From NCBI GenBank assembly GCA_015068155.1, contig SVLC01000010.1:1-45230 (forward strand): a stretch of 45,230 nt of DNA, in the 5' to 3' direction. Origin of the DNA: Oscillospiraceae bacterium (GTDB lineage: Bacteria > Bacillota > Clostridia > Oscillospirales > Oscillospiraceae). The notes beneath the pieces were generated by a model, which saw nothing but the letters and a program-made list of their open reading frames with translations, searched no databases and had not been told where the DNA came from. Positions within the stretch are counted from its first letter, which is position 1. Every line of letters starts with the position of its first letter. The translations under genes were made by a program, and so were the position numbers. Positions 14,894 through 24,214 of this stretch are shown here, piece after piece.

Positions 14894-16738
14894 TTAGTCT
14901 TCCTCCAGTACGCAGAATCCGTCTTCTCCCAAAGCAAGCCAATCCGGCGCCACGGTCCGCAGATTATGCCCCAGCAGCAGCTTGCCGGCAGGAATATCCC
15001 AGCCTTCGGCGCTGCGGTTACAGTAGACACGGCATTTCTTCCCGTTATATGCCCGGGTAAAGCCGATGCGGCCATCGCCGCCGCAGAAAAAGTCGATATC
15101 ACCCAGCCGCAGAGCCTCCTGTTCCCTGCGCAGCTTTCCCAACCGGCGGAAATGGGCCAAAAGCTCCGGATTTTCCCGACCCCAGGGATAGGTGCGGCGG
15201 TTGAAGGGATCCTTGTGTCCCTGCATACCGGCTTCGTCGGCATAATAGATGCTGGGCGCGCCGGGCAGCATAAACTGCAGGAAGGATGCCATCAGCAGCC
15301 GCTCTTTTGCCAGGGTCATTTGGGCCTGGGTGAGGAAGCGGCAGGCCTGCTCCTGCCGGGAGCCCTGGAAATCATCCACCAGGGCCGTCAGGATCCGCAC
15401 CGTATCGTGAGTGCCCAGCAAATTCATATTGCACAGCAGCACCTGGGGCGGATAATTTTCCGCAATGGTCATCACCGCATTGCGCAGGCCGCGGCCGTCA
15501 TCCTGGTAGCGCAGATAGTTCAGCAGCGCCTGCCGCCAGGGGTAGTTCATAGCGGAATCCAAAATACCGTCCGCAAAATACCGCCGCCGCACGCCGTAGG
15601 CGATCTTATTGGACGCATCCTCCCACACCTCGCCGATCAGCAACGCATCCGGCTTGATCTGACGGATCCGCTGCTTCAAAAGCTTTACAAAGGCATCCGG
15701 CAATTCATCCACCACATCCAGCCGGAAACCGTCAGCACCCAGGGCCAGCCAATGGGCCACCACGCTGTCGTCATCGGTGATGATATACCGGATAAAATCC
15801 GGGTGCAGCTTGTTCACCGTAGGCAGCGTGTCAAAATTCCACCAGCAGGTGTAGCTATTGGGCCAGTTTTTGAAATCAAACCAGTTGAAATAAGGGGATT
15901 GCCTGGACTGATAGGCGCCAACGCCCGGGAAGGTAGCGGCCCGATTGAAATACAAACTGTTGGAGCCGGTATGGGAATACACGCCATCGAGCACCACTTT
16001 GATCCCCCGCGCATGGGCCGCCCGGCACAGTTCGGAAAAATCCGCTTCGGTACCCAGCATGGGATCCGGAGTCTTATAATCGCCGGTATCGTAACGGTGG
16101 GAGGAAAAACTCTTGGAAATGGGGTTCAAATACAAAATGGTAACCCCCAGGGAGGCCAGGTAGTCCATTTTCTCGGTGATGCCCTTGAAATTGCCGCCGT
16201 AGAAGTCATTGTTCAGCACCAGACCCTCCTTGGTGGGCTGCCAGGATACTTCCTCGTCCCATTTTTCATGGACGGTGTAGGGCTCCAGCTTGCCGGTAAG
16301 GTCACATGCGCCCGCTTTATGAAAGCGGTCCGGAAACAGCTGATAAATCACCGCGCCCTTGGCCCAATCCGGGGTGGTAAAATCCGCCGGGATGCAACTG
16401 ACCTGCCACAGGGCGCCTGCCTCCATATTGGTATCGTCGCCGTATTTGAACAGACGGAAGGTGCCGGTGATGCCGGTGATGCGGAAATAATAGAAATACA
16501 GACCACAGGCAGGCAGGGAGAATTCACCGCGGTAAATATCGTACGCGCCGCAGGTGCGTTCCAGTTCCATGGAGAATCCGGCATACGCCATGCCGTTCTC
16601 CTGCTGCAGCAGGATCTCCGCTTTGGTGGTGCCCACGGTGGTGGGAATATGCAAATGCAAGGTGCAGACCTGGTCTGGTATCAAGGTACCAAAGGGCGTC
16701 TTGAACTGGGGTTGCTTACTGTCGAATAAAATACGCAT
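14894..16738 (-). CDS. Alpha-amylase family (GH13) enzyme, neopullulanase/maltodextrin-hydrolase type
   Basis: A 614-residue glycoside hydrolase. An N-terminal beta-sandwich (about residues 1-125) precedes the (beta/alpha)8 barrel, which opens with GAVIYQLFPDRF. The four GH13 regions are present: VVLDGVYSHTG, DGFRLDVVDE (nucleophile Asp), LLIGEVWED (acid/base Glu) and NLLGTHDT (transition-state Asp). There is no signal peptide, so it is intracellular. Substrates are likely glycogen outer chains or maltodextrins. The start at 16738 is chosen for the GGAG 8 bases upstream. It sits downstream of glgA, where it would provide the degradative arm of the glycogen operon. Exact linkage specificity (alpha-1,4 or alpha-1,6) cannot be told from motifs alone. 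Confidence 0.9.
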   Translation of the reverse strand: MRILFDSKQPQFKTPFGTLIPDQVCTLHLHIPTTVGTTKAEILLQQENGMAYAGFSMELERTCGAYDIYRGEFSLPACGLYFYYFRITGITGTFRLFKYGDDTNMEAGALWQVSCIPADFTTPDWAKGAVIYQLFPDRFHKAGACDLTGKLEPYTVHEKWDEEVSWQPTKEGLVLNNDFYGGNFKGITEKMDYLASLGVTILYLNPISKSFSSHRYDTGDYKTPDPMLGTEADFSELCRAAHARGIKVVLDGVYSHTGSNSLYFNRAATFPGVGAYQSRQSPYFNWFDFKNWPNSYTCWWNFDTLPTVNKLHPDFIRYIITDDDSVVAHWLALGADGFRLDVVDELPDAFVKLLKQRIRQIKPDALLIGEVWEDASNKIAYGVRRRYFADGILDSAMNYPWRQALLNYLRYQDDGRGLRNAVMTIAENYPPQVLLCNMNLLGTHDTVRILTALVDDFQGSRQEQACRFLTQAQMTLAKERLLMASFLQFMLPGAPSIYYADEAGMQGHKDPFNRRTYPWGRENPELLAHFRRLGKLRREQEALRLGDIDFFCGGDGRIGFTRAYNGKKCRVYCNRSAEGWDIPAGKLLLGHNLRTVAPDWLALGEDGFCVLEED

Positions 16739-16878
16739 AACGCTGCTCCTACATTTCAAATTTCCGTTGATCGTTCACCCTTGTGTCGGGGGCATCCCTG
16801 CGCCATGCCGGAAATCCGTGATAACCCCCGCGGTTCTATCAATAATCTACCACAAAAACCGGAAATACGCAAGAGGAA

Positions 16879-16903
16879 AGCCGGGGCGCGCTGCGCCCCG
16901 GCT
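16879..16903 (-). terminator. Hairpin between glgA and the amylase gene
   Basis: An 11-bp GC-rich stem (AGCCGGGGCGC / GCGCCCCGGCT) with a short pyrimidine-rich tail on the minus strand. It probably reduces rather than stops transcription into the amylase gene, or stabilises the upstream message. Confidence 0.5.
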
Positions 16904-16915
16904 GAAAATATTTCA

Positions 16916-18361
16916 TTACCAATTCAGCATCCGATCAAACAATGCCATATACCGCTGGGCAGGCTTATCCCAACTGAAGTCCTGGATCATATCGGTGTGC
17001 TGCAAGGCCCGGAAGCCTTCCCGATTATCCCGGTACAGATGGATGGCCCGCTTCACAGCATCCAGGAAATCATCCGCATTGTAGCTTTGGAAGGTGAAGC
17101 CCAGACCGCCCTGGCCATTCTCGTCGCAGCCGGGAACCGTATCCCGCAGGCCGCCGGTGGCATGGACCACAGGCACCGTACCGTAACGCATGGCGTTCAT
17201 CTGGCTCAAGCCGCAGGGCTCGGACTTGGAAGGCATCAGATAAATGTCGCCACCGGCATAGATCCGGGATGCCAGGCCCAAATCGAAGGTGATCTTGGCG
17301 GCTACCCGATCCGGGAATTCCTGCTGCAACTGGGTGAAGAAGCCCTCAAACTGCTTTTCGCCGGTACCCAGGATCAGCAGTTGGCAGTCCTCCTCCAGCA
17401 AAAGCTGGCGGGCGCTGTAGCACAGCAGGTCCAGGCCCTTATGTCCGGCCAAACGGGTGACCATCACCATCAGAGGCGTATCGGGCTGCTGGGGCAGACC
17501 CACTTCCTCCTGCAGCGCAGCCTTCACCTTGGCCTTGCCTTCCACGAAGGTATCGGCATCATAATGGGCAGGCAGCGCCCCATCGGTGGCAGGGTTGAAA
17601 ACGTCGGTGTCGATGCCGTTGGTGATACCGGTCAGCTTCCAGGCGGCATTGCTGAGAATACCGTCCAGGCCATGGGCATAGTAAGGATACATCAGCTCCC
17701 GGGCATAGGATTCGGACACCGTGGTCACCAGATCCGCAGACTCGATGGCGCCCTTCATCACATTCATGGCATGCTTCATTTCCAGCACATTGTAGTATTC
17801 CCGGGGCAGCGCCAGCACATCATCAAAGAAATGCACATCCGCCCAGCCCTGATATTCCACATTGTGGATGGTATACATACACTTGGTATGGGGGAAAGCT
17901 TCCCGGAACCAGGCATTGAGCATCACCGGCACCAAGGCGGTCTGCCAGTCGTTGCACTGGATCACATCCGGCACGAAACCCACTTCGTTCATCACTTCCA
18001 GGCAAGCCTTGGAGAAGAAGGCAAAGCGCTCGCTGTCGTCCAGGTCGCCGTAGATGGGACCGCTGCGGCCGCCGAAGTAGTAATCGTTATCCACAAACAG
18101 CACCTGCACACCGTCTTCCCGGTTCATCAGCCGGTGGATGCCGCAATACTGCTTCCGCCAACCCAGGCAGACAGTGATCTCGGACACCAGTTCGGTGGGA
18201 TACTTGGGGTTTTCCTTGATCTTCTTGTAGAAGGGCAGGATCAGCAGCACTTCGTTGCCTTCGATCCGCTGCAGCGCGGCAGGCAGTGCTTCCATCACGT
18301 CGCCCAAACCGCCGGACTTAGCATAGGGCGCGCCTTCAGAGGCTAACACCGCGATCTTCAT
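16916..18361 (-). CDS. glgA: Glycogen synthase (ADP-glucose)
   Basis: A 481-residue GT5 glycogen synthase adding glucose from ADP-glucose to alpha-1,4-glucan ends. The N-terminal substrate loop KSGGLGDVMEALP lies at residues 15-27. The C-terminal Rossmann half carries the catalytic SKSEPCGLSQMNAMRYG, followed by ATGGLRDTV. Length is normal. Its ATG overlaps the glgD stop by four bases (ATGA), so translation is coupled. The order glgB-glgC-glgD-glgA matches other clostridial glycogen operons. Confidence 0.97.
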   Translation of the reverse strand: MKIAVLASEGAPYAKSGGLGDVMEALPAALQRIEGNEVLLILPFYKKIKENPKYPTELVSEITVCLGWRKQYCGIHRLMNREDGVQVLFVDNDYYFGGRSGPIYGDLDDSERFAFFSKACLEVMNEVGFVPDVIQCNDWQTALVPVMLNAWFREAFPHTKCMYTIHNVEYQGWADVHFFDDVLALPREYYNVLEMKHAMNVMKGAIESADLVTTVSESYARELMYPYYAHGLDGILSNAAWKLTGITNGIDTDVFNPATDGALPAHYDADTFVEGKAKVKAALQEEVGLPQQPDTPLMVMVTRLAGHKGLDLLCYSARQLLLEEDCQLLILGTGEKQFEGFFTQLQQEFPDRVAAKITFDLGLASRIYAGGDIYLMPSKSEPCGLSQMNAMRYGTVPVVHATGGLRDTVPGCDENGQGGLGFTFQSYNADDFLDAVKRAIHLYRDNREGFRALQHTDMIQDFSWDKPAQRYMALFDRMLNW

Positions 18362-19464
18362 ACGGTTTCACCCCGCTTGATGATAATGGGCGCGCTGGGC
18401 GTACCGATCAGTTTGGTGCCGGCAGAGATGGTAACATCCTTGTCCAGAATGACATATTTCAGCTCGGAGCCCTCGCCGATAAAGGCCTTGTTCATCAGCA
18501 CGCAGTTTTCCACCTCGGCGCCTTTTTCCACCACAACATCGCGGAACAGCACGGAATCTTCCACTTCGCCGTCCAAAACGCAGCCGTCGGCGATGAGGCA
18601 GTTTTCAATTTCGCAATCCTCACCGTAGTAGGTAGGCACGCGGTCACGGACCTTTGTGTAGATGGGATGGTGGGCGTTGAAAATATCATCGCGGATATCC
18701 TTGTTCAGCAAGGCCATGGAATTGGCGAAATACTCGGCGGTGGATTCATTGTACAGCGCCACGCCTTCGTGACGGTAGACATTGATAGAGATCGTGCCGG
18801 CATTCCACTGTCCCAGCACCAGGTCACGGTCCATGTGATACTTATCGTGAGCCACGAACTCGGTGACCTTCTGGATCAGCCAATCTCTGCGGACTACGAA
18901 AAGGTCCATGGATGCCAGGTAGTCCTCGGGAGCAGGATAACTCACCACTATATCGGTGATCTGCTGGCCTTCCATCTTCAGCGCCAGGTCCAGCACCTTC
19001 TTGCCGTTGGCCACACCGGACTTGACCACCACGGTGATGTCCTTTCCGCTGTCGATATGGCTCTTGACAATATCCGCCACATCCAGATTGGTGATGATGG
19101 ACGAATCGGTGAGCACCACATATTCATCGTGGGCAAACTTCAGGAAATCCAGCACCGCGTGGAGATTTTCCAGCTTGCCGCGATAACGGTCGTCATTGCC
19201 CAGGGCGAAGGGGGTCAAAAATTCCAGACCGCCGTCTTCCAGCTCCAGGCCCCATTCTTCACCGGAGCCCACATGGTTCATCATGCTTTGATAATTGCTG
19301 CGGGACACGATACCCACATGATGGATACCGGCGGCGGCCAGATTGCTCAGATGGAAGTCCACCTGGCGATAGCGGCTGCCGAAAGGCAGAGATGCCATGG
19401 CGCGCTTTTCGGTCAGCGCATCCACAGCCACATCATTGGCAAAAATAATACCCATTACACGCAT
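18358..19464 (-). CDS. glgD: Glucose-1-phosphate adenylyltransferase subunit GlgD
   Basis: A 368-residue paralogue of GlgC with a nucleotidyltransferase-like N-terminal domain (MASLPFGSRYRQVDFHLSN) and a C-terminal left-handed beta-helix (VENCVLMNKAFIGEGSELK). The glycine-rich nucleotide loop of GlgC (GGQGSRL) is absent: the equivalent region reads FANDVAVDALTEKRAM. As in other Firmicutes, GlgD is therefore likely a non-catalytic subunit that raises the activity of GlgC in a heterotetramer. It starts 14 bases after glgC and overlaps glgA. Confidence 0.95.
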   Translation of the reverse strand: MRVMGIIFANDVAVDALTEKRAMASLPFGSRYRQVDFHLSNLAAAGIHHVGIVSRSNYQSMMNHVGSGEEWGLELEDGGLEFLTPFALGNDDRYRGKLENLHAVLDFLKFAHDEYVVLTDSSIITNLDVADIVKSHIDSGKDITVVVKSGVANGKKVLDLALKMEGQQITDIVVSYPAPEDYLASMDLFVVRRDWLIQKVTEFVAHDKYHMDRDLVLGQWNAGTISINVYRHEGVALYNESTAEYFANSMALLNKDIRDDIFNAHHPIYTKVRDRVPTYYGEDCEIENCLIADGCVLDGEVEDSVLFRDVVVEKGAEVENCVLMNKAFIGEGSELKYVILDKDVTISAGTKLIGTPSAPIIIKRGETV

Positions 19465-19478
19465 ATTTCGTTCCTCCC

Positions 19479-20660
19479 TTACACCATTTCACCGGGCAGC
19501 AGCACGGTTTCCACAACCGCGCCCTTACTGGTGACAGAAATCTTCTTTGTTTCCCCTTCCGCAAATGCGCCGCCGACAACAGCGTTCTTGCAAACCCTGG
19601 AGTCCTCACCCAGAATGGCATGACGGACGATAGCGCCGGCTTCGATGACCACACCGGGCATCACAACGCTGTCTTCCACCAATGCGCCTTCGCCGATGGT
19701 GCAGCCAACAGAAATGATGGAATGCTTGACGGTGCCGTAAACCTCGCAGCCTTCTGCCACGAAGGCGCCGCAGATCTTGGCATCCTCGTCGATGTAGGAA
19801 GAAGGCAGCGCGCTGTTGCGGGCGTAGATCTTGTCCTTTTCGCCACGGATCTCGAACTCGGGGTTCTTGCCCAGCAGCTCCATATTGGCTTCCCACAGAG
19901 AATCGATGGTACCCACATCCTTCCAGTAGCCATCGAAGCGATAGGCCATCATCTTGAAGCCGGCGTTCAGCAGGTTCGGAATGATGTTCTTACCGAAGTC
20001 CTTGGAGGAGTTGGGGTCTGCCTCATCGGCGATCAGCGCGTCCCGCAGCACCTTCCAGTCAAAGCAGTAAATACCCATGGAGGCGTTGGTGGACTTGGGC
20101 TTGGCAGGCTTCTCCTCGAATTCGTAGATGGAATTGTCGGGATTGGTGTTCAGAATGCCGAAGCGGGATGCTTCCGCCAGGGGCACCTCACGCACAGCAA
20201 TGGTGCAGGCGGCCTTGTTGGCGATGTGATACTCCACCATGGCACTGTAGTCCATTTTGTAGATATGGTCGCCGGACAGAACGACGACATATTCCGGATC
20301 AAAGCGATCGACGAAGTCGATATTCTTGTAAATAGCATTGGCGGTGCCTTCGTACCAGCCGGACTTCTTGTCGTTGCGCTCATAGGGAGGCAGAACCTGG
20401 GCGCAGGACCGGCTCTTGTTCAGGCCCCAGGGCTGGCCGTTGCCGATGTACTCATTCAGCTCCAAAGGCTGATACTGGGTCAGGATACCCACGGTATCGA
20501 TGCCGGAGTTGACGCAGTTGGACAGGGGGAAATCAATGATGCGGTACTTGCCACCGAAAGGAACCGCAGGCTTGGCGGTTTTCCGGGTCAGGACATGCAG
20601 GCGGCTGCCCTGGCCACCGGCCAGGAGCATGGCAATTGTGCGCTTTTTCTGAAAATTCAT
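19479..20660 (-). CDS. glgC: Glucose-1-phosphate adenylyltransferase, catalytic subunit
   Basis: A 393-residue ADP-glucose pyrophosphorylase, the committed step of glycogen synthesis (ATP plus glucose-1-phosphate to ADP-glucose). The nucleotide loop is [14 protein letters not shown] (residues 12-25), followed by [20 protein letters not shown]. The DHIYKMDY metal-binding Asp is present, and the beta-helix C-terminal domain carries hexapeptide-like repeats. It lies 17 bases after glgB and 14 before glgD. Confidence 0.97.
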   Translation of the reverse strand: MNFQKKRTIAMLLAGGQGSRLHVLTRKTAKPAVPFGGKYRIIDFPLSNCVNSGIDTVGILTQYQPLELNEYIGNGQPWGLNKSRSCAQVLPPYERNDKKSGWYEGTANAIYKNIDFVDRFDPEYVVVLSGDHIYKMDYSAMVEYHIANKAACTIAVREVPLAEASRFGILNTNPDNSIYEFEEKPAKPKSTNASMGIYCFDWKVLRDALIADEADPNSSKDFGKNIIPNLLNAGFKMMAYRFDGYWKDVGTIDSLWEANMELLGKNPEFEIRGEKDKIYARNSALPSSYIDEDAKICGAFVAEGCEVYGTVKHSIISVGCTIGEGALVEDSVVMPGVVIEAGAIVRHAILGEDSRVCKNAVVGGAFAEGETKKISVTSKGAVVETVLLPGEMV

Positions 20661-20677
20661 ACTTCTTACTCCTTATA

Positions 20678-22591
20678 TTAAATGTTGGGATACATTTGCT
20701 TATTGGGTTTCTTTTTTGCTGTTTTCTTTTTGAAGATCGTAACCGACATAGGCGGAATATGGAAGCAGGCGGAATAGGGATATTCCCGGAAGGTGACCTT
20801 TTCCGCTTCCGCTTCGCCGGGCAGGCTGCCGGTTCCGCCGTATTTCAGGTCATCCGAGCAGAATACCGGCTCATAAGTCCCCAGCTTCGCCACGCCCAAA
20901 CGGAAATGGGGCCGGGTCACCGGGGTGACATTCATCACCACGATCAGCTCCCGCCGGGTTTGGGGATCTATGCGCCGCCATGCCAGGATGCCGTTGTCCG
21001 GATCGTCGGGCTGGATCCACTGGTAGCCGTTCCAACTGCCATCCTCCATCCACAGCGGGGGATTGTCCAGGTAGAACCGATTCAGATCCCGGGTATAGGC
21101 CAGCATTTTCTGATGCATCTCATAATCCAGCAGCAGCCAATCCAGGCCCTGGGCGTAATTCCACTCAATAAACTGGCCGAATTCGTTGCCCATGAAGCTG
21201 AGCTTCTTGCCGGGGGTAGTCATTTGATAGCCCCGCAGCAGCCGCAAATTGGCAAATTTCCAAAAATAATCGCCGGGCATTTTATTGATGAGACTGTATT
21301 TACCGTGAACCACTTCATCATGACTCAGCGGCAGGATAAAACTCTCCGAGAAGGCATAGGCCATGGGGAATGTCATCTTGTCATGGTGGAACTTGCGGTA
21401 GATTGGATCTTCCTTCAAATATTTCAGGGTATCGTTCATCCAACCCATATTCCACTTAAAGGTGAAGCCCAGACCGCCGTCTGCCTGCGCGCCGGTGACC
21501 ATCGGGAAGGCATGGGATTCCTCCGCCGCCATCAGTATGCCCGGACGGACCTTTTGGCAGGCATCGTTCAACTGCTGCAAGAATTGGATCGCCTCCAAAT
21601 TTTCCCGGCCGCCATATCGATTAGGCTTATAGTTGGGCCGGTTATAATCCAGGAACAGCATGGAACTCACCGCGTCTACCCGCAGGCCATCCAGGTGGAA
21701 CTCCGTCAGCCAGTATACGGCGCAGGAGATCAGGAAACTTTTTACTTCCGGCTTTCCGAAATCAAAGATCCGGGTGGTCCAATCGGGATGCTCATTCATT
21801 TCCGGGTCGGCAAGCTCATAGCAGCAGGTGCCGTCAAACTGGTACAGGCCATACAGATCCTTGGGGAAGTGGGCTGGCACCCAGTCTAGGATCACGCCAA
21901 TACCGGCTTTGTGCATGGTATCCACAAAAGCCTTCAGCTGATCGGGATTGCCGTATCGGGCTGTCGGCGCGTAGTAGTTGGTGACCTGGTAGCCCCAACT
22001 GGGGTCATAGGGATAGGCTGCCAGCGGCATCAACTCCACATGGGTAAAGCCCATCTCTTTGACATAATTGGCCAACGGCTCCGCGATCTCGGCATAGGTA
22101 AAGAGGGTCCCGTCATCCTTCCGTTTCCAGGAGCCCATATGCAGCTCGTAGATATTGATGGGCGCATGGTGCAGCGGCCGCTTGCCGCATTGGGAGATCC
22201 ATGCTTTATCCCCCCATTGGAACTGACCCTGCCGCCAGATAACACTGGAGGTTTGGGGCACCAATTGGGTGCGGAACGCGCAGGGGTCTGCCTTGTGGAC
22301 CCGGGTGCCGTCGGCGCAGGTGACCAAAAATTTATAGGCCTGCCCCTCCTTGGCATGGGGCGTCCATCGTTCCCATATACCCTGGGATATCCGCTTCATG
22401 GGCAGATCTTCCCCGTTCCAAAAATTGAAATCGCCTACGACCGATACATTTTGCGCATTGGGCGCCCAAACGCGGAACACAAAACCCTCTGTTCCCTGCC
22501 GGGTCTCCGGATGGCAGCCCAAAAATTCCCAGGCATGGGTGGACGAGCCGTTGTGGTAATGGTAAATAAAATCGTTCAGCGGTGTGCCCAC
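20678..22591 (-). CDS. glgB: 1,4-alpha-glucan branching enzyme
   Basis: A 637-residue GH13/CBM48 branching enzyme that creates alpha-1,6 branches in glycogen. The CBM48 module is near the N-terminus (FRVWAPNAQNVSVVGDFNFW). The barrel carries GLRVDAVSSMLFLDY (nucleophile Asp), MAAEESHAFP (acid/base Glu) and LPLSHDEVVHG. The C-terminal tail is short and basic. The start is a GTG at 22591, with AAGGAG 11-16 bases upstream; a nearby ATG is out of frame. It is the first gene of the seven-gene minus-strand glycogen operon. Confidence 0.96.
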   Translation of the reverse strand: MGTPLNDFIYHYHNGSSTHAWEFLGCHPETRQGTEGFVFRVWAPNAQNVSVVGDFNFWNGEDLPMKRISQGIWERWTPHAKEGQAYKFLVTCADGTRVHKADPCAFRTQLVPQTSSVIWRQGQFQWGDKAWISQCGKRPLHHAPINIYELHMGSWKRKDDGTLFTYAEIAEPLANYVKEMGFTHVELMPLAAYPYDPSWGYQVTNYYAPTARYGNPDQLKAFVDTMHKAGIGVILDWVPAHFPKDLYGLYQFDGTCCYELADPEMNEHPDWTTRIFDFGKPEVKSFLISCAVYWLTEFHLDGLRVDAVSSMLFLDYNRPNYKPNRYGGRENLEAIQFLQQLNDACQKVRPGILMAAEESHAFPMVTGAQADGGLGFTFKWNMGWMNDTLKYLKEDPIYRKFHHDKMTFPMAYAFSESFILPLSHDEVVHGKYSLINKMPGDYFWKFANLRLLRGYQMTTPGKKLSFMGNEFGQFIEWNYAQGLDWLLLDYEMHQKMLAYTRDLNRFYLDNPPLWMEDGSWNGYQWIQPDDPDNGILAWRRIDPQTRRELIVVMNVTPVTRPHFRLGVAKLGTYEPVFCSDDLKYGGTGSLPGEAEAEKVTFREYPYSACFHIPPMSVTIFKKKTAKKKPNKQMYPNI

Positions 22592-22658
22592 GGGATATCA
22601 TCTCCTTGTGTAAGCATATCAAACACAGACGGTTCTCAGCCGATAATCGTCCACCCAT

Positions 22659-22687
22659 AACATACCACATTTTTATCCGTTAGGAAA
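22659..22687 (-). promoter_or_regulatory. Probable promoter of the glycogen operon
   Basis: On the minus strand, TTTCCT (22687-22682), 17 bases, TATGTT (22664-22659), preceded by an extended-minus-10 TGTGG. The match is moderate. The rest of the 316-base gap to the next gene is AT-rich, holds the divergent plus-strand promoter at 22856-22884, and shows no recognisable RNA element. Confidence 0.45.
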
Positions 22688-22855
22688 GTGGGAAAATACC
22701 TAAATTCTTCACAAACTTTCTGTTATTTTTGACAAATTTTTACATTTGCACTGTTGAAATACTGGGAAAGTCGTCATATTTTTTTCCTTTTATGAAATAT
22801 TTTTCTTTGCTTTTCACCGTTTTGACCGGGTTCGTACAGTTTTTTTCGCCGCATA

Positions 22856-22884
22856 TTGTGTTTCCGGAAAATTTGTGGTATACT
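22856..22884 (+). promoter_or_regulatory. Sigma-A promoter of the ATP-grasp gene
   Basis: TTGTGT (22856-22861), 17 bases, TATACT (22879-22884), with an extended-minus-10 TGG. Confidence 0.65.
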
Positions 22885-22907
22885 GAGAAAAATATCACCC
22901 GGAAAGG

Positions 22908-23906
22908 ATGAGCCTTTTGAAAAATTTAGGCTATGTGATTCGACGCCTGTTCGACATGAACTACAAGGCCATGCTGCAAAAAATCAACGCCATCCACAAG
23001 AAGACCGGCAGATCCCGGTTATGGATCCTGCGGGATATGCAGCGCTGCGCCGTCAATTACGGCGCAGGCTATATGGATTACGATCTTTTTGAAATGTACA
23101 ACCTCACCGACCAGCAGCGGGACACCTACATCACCCGCGGCCGCAACAATGCCCTGATCAAGCAATACAACGACCCGGCTTTCGGCCATTTTCTGCGGAA
23201 CAAAGGGGAATTCAACCAGCGTTTCCAGGCATTCGTCCGCCGGGATTGGGTGTATTTGACGGACAAGGAGGCCGCCCTGGCCTTTATGGGCCGCCACCAG
23301 GTATTCATGGCCAAACCCATGAACGGCACCTGCGGTAAGGGCATCGAAAAGATCCGCATGGCCGACGAAGACGGTCCCGAATCCGTTTGGGAGCACCTTG
23401 CCGCCAATGGGGAATATCTGCTGGAGGAAGTGATCCGCCAGCATCCGGCAGTCAGCGCCATCTACCCCGAAGCCATCAACACCGTCCGCACCGTCACCAT
23501 TCGCAAGGACGGCGTGACCCATGTGATCTGCACCTATTTCCGCATCGGCAACAACGGCCGCCATGTGGATAATTTCAACAGCGGCGGCATGGTGGCGCCG
23601 GTGGACGAAAAAACCGGCATCGTGGCCGACCGGGCCATCGACAAAAACAAGAACCTTTATGCGGTCCACCCCATGACCGGCACCCCCATCCAGGGTTTCC
23701 AATTCCCGGATTGGGAAGCCGCCATGGACATGGTTCGCCAGGCCGCGGCTTTGATCCCCGAGATCGGCTATCTGGGCTGGGATATCGCTTTCAGCGAAGA
23801 CGGCCCCATGCTGGTGGAAGGCAACGAATTCCCCGGCCACGATATCTATCAGCTGCCGGAGCATACCCCCGATAAAATCGGCATTATGGACAAGTTCAGA
23901 GTATGA
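22908..23906 (+). CDS. Sugar-transfer-associated ATP-grasp protein
   Basis: A 332-residue ATP-grasp protein of the type found in capsule and polysaccharide clusters (ATPgrasp_ST). A helical N-terminal region (about 1-110) precedes the ATP-grasp core: VFMAKPMNGTCGKGIEKI supplies the ATP-binding lysine and glycine loop, EYLLEEVIRQH the adenine-binding hinge, and WDIAFSEDGPMLVEGNEFPG the metal-binding Glu and Asn. Such proteins are expected to join a carboxylate to an amine, but the substrates are unknown. The ATG at 22908 has an A/G-rich site directly against it; the TTG at 22917, 9 bases after AAAGG, is a plausible alternative start. It is monocistronic, divergent from the glg operon. Confidence 0.82.
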   Translation: MSLLKNLGYVIRRLFDMNYKAMLQKINAIHKKTGRSRLWILRDMQRCAVNYGAGYMDYDLFEMYNLTDQQRDTYITRGRNNALIKQYNDPAFGHFLRNKGEFNQRFQAFVRRDWVYLTDKEAALAFMGRHQVFMAKPMNGTCGKGIEKIRMADEDGPESVWEHLAANGEYLLEEVIRQHPAVSAIYPEAINTVRTVTIRKDGVTHVICTYFRIGNNGRHVDNFNSGGMVAPVDEKTGIVADRAIDKNKNLYAVHPMTGTPIQGFQFPDWEAAMDMVRQAAALIPEIGYLGWDIAFSEDGPMLVEGNEFPGHDIYQLPEHTPDKIGIMDKFRV

Positions 23907-23907
23907 T

Positions 23908-23943
23908 AAACAGCCGGGAGCGCAGCATCGCTCCCGGCTGTTT
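23908..23943. terminator. Bidirectional terminator hairpin
   Basis: A 15-bp stem AAACAGCCGGGAGCG / CGCTCCCGGCTGTTT with a CAGCAT loop lies between the convergent ATP-grasp gene and the lgt operon. Confidence 0.8.
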
Positions 23944-23944
23944 G

Positions 23945-24214
23945 TTATGCCTCAAAATCCTCTGCGGAGGTCACATGGGCGTTGTCCTTCAGATCCTTGA
24001 TCTGCTGTAAAAGCTGCCGGATCTCCAGTACCTGTTGGTCAAATTCCGGCCCGCCAGGCGCTTCGCCCTTGCAGACCGCCTGATAGTGCATCCGGCCCAG
24101 CTTTTGAAACGCTTCCTTTGCCTTCTGCTCCTTGGCGGTAACGGATACTTCCGTGCTTACATCGTTGGCCAGCTTTTTGAAGGCATTGCCCAGATCGTCA
24201 AAGAAATTAGCCAT
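23945..24214 (-). CDS. Small hypothetical helical protein downstream of lgt
   Basis: An 89-residue soluble, mostly helical protein. The amphipathic start MANFFDDLGNAFKKLANDV is followed by a lysine/glutamate-rich coiled-coil-like stretch and a single Cys near residue 48. It resembles small clostridial proteins of unknown function that share an FFDKLG.A.KK opening. The start at 24214 is set by GGAG 7 bases upstream. It overlaps the lgt stop by eight bases (ATGGCTAA), so translation is coupled. No function can be assigned. Confidence 0.75.
   Translation of the reverse strand: MANFFDDLGNAFKKLANDVSTEVSVTAKEQKAKEAFQKLGRMHYQAVCKGEAPGGPEFDQQVLEIRQLLQQIKDLKDNAHVTSAEDFEA

Noticed and set aside
14756-16729. 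A 657-codon plus-strand frame opposite the amylase gene
   Set aside because: Antisense to a GH13 enzyme with all four catalytic regions.
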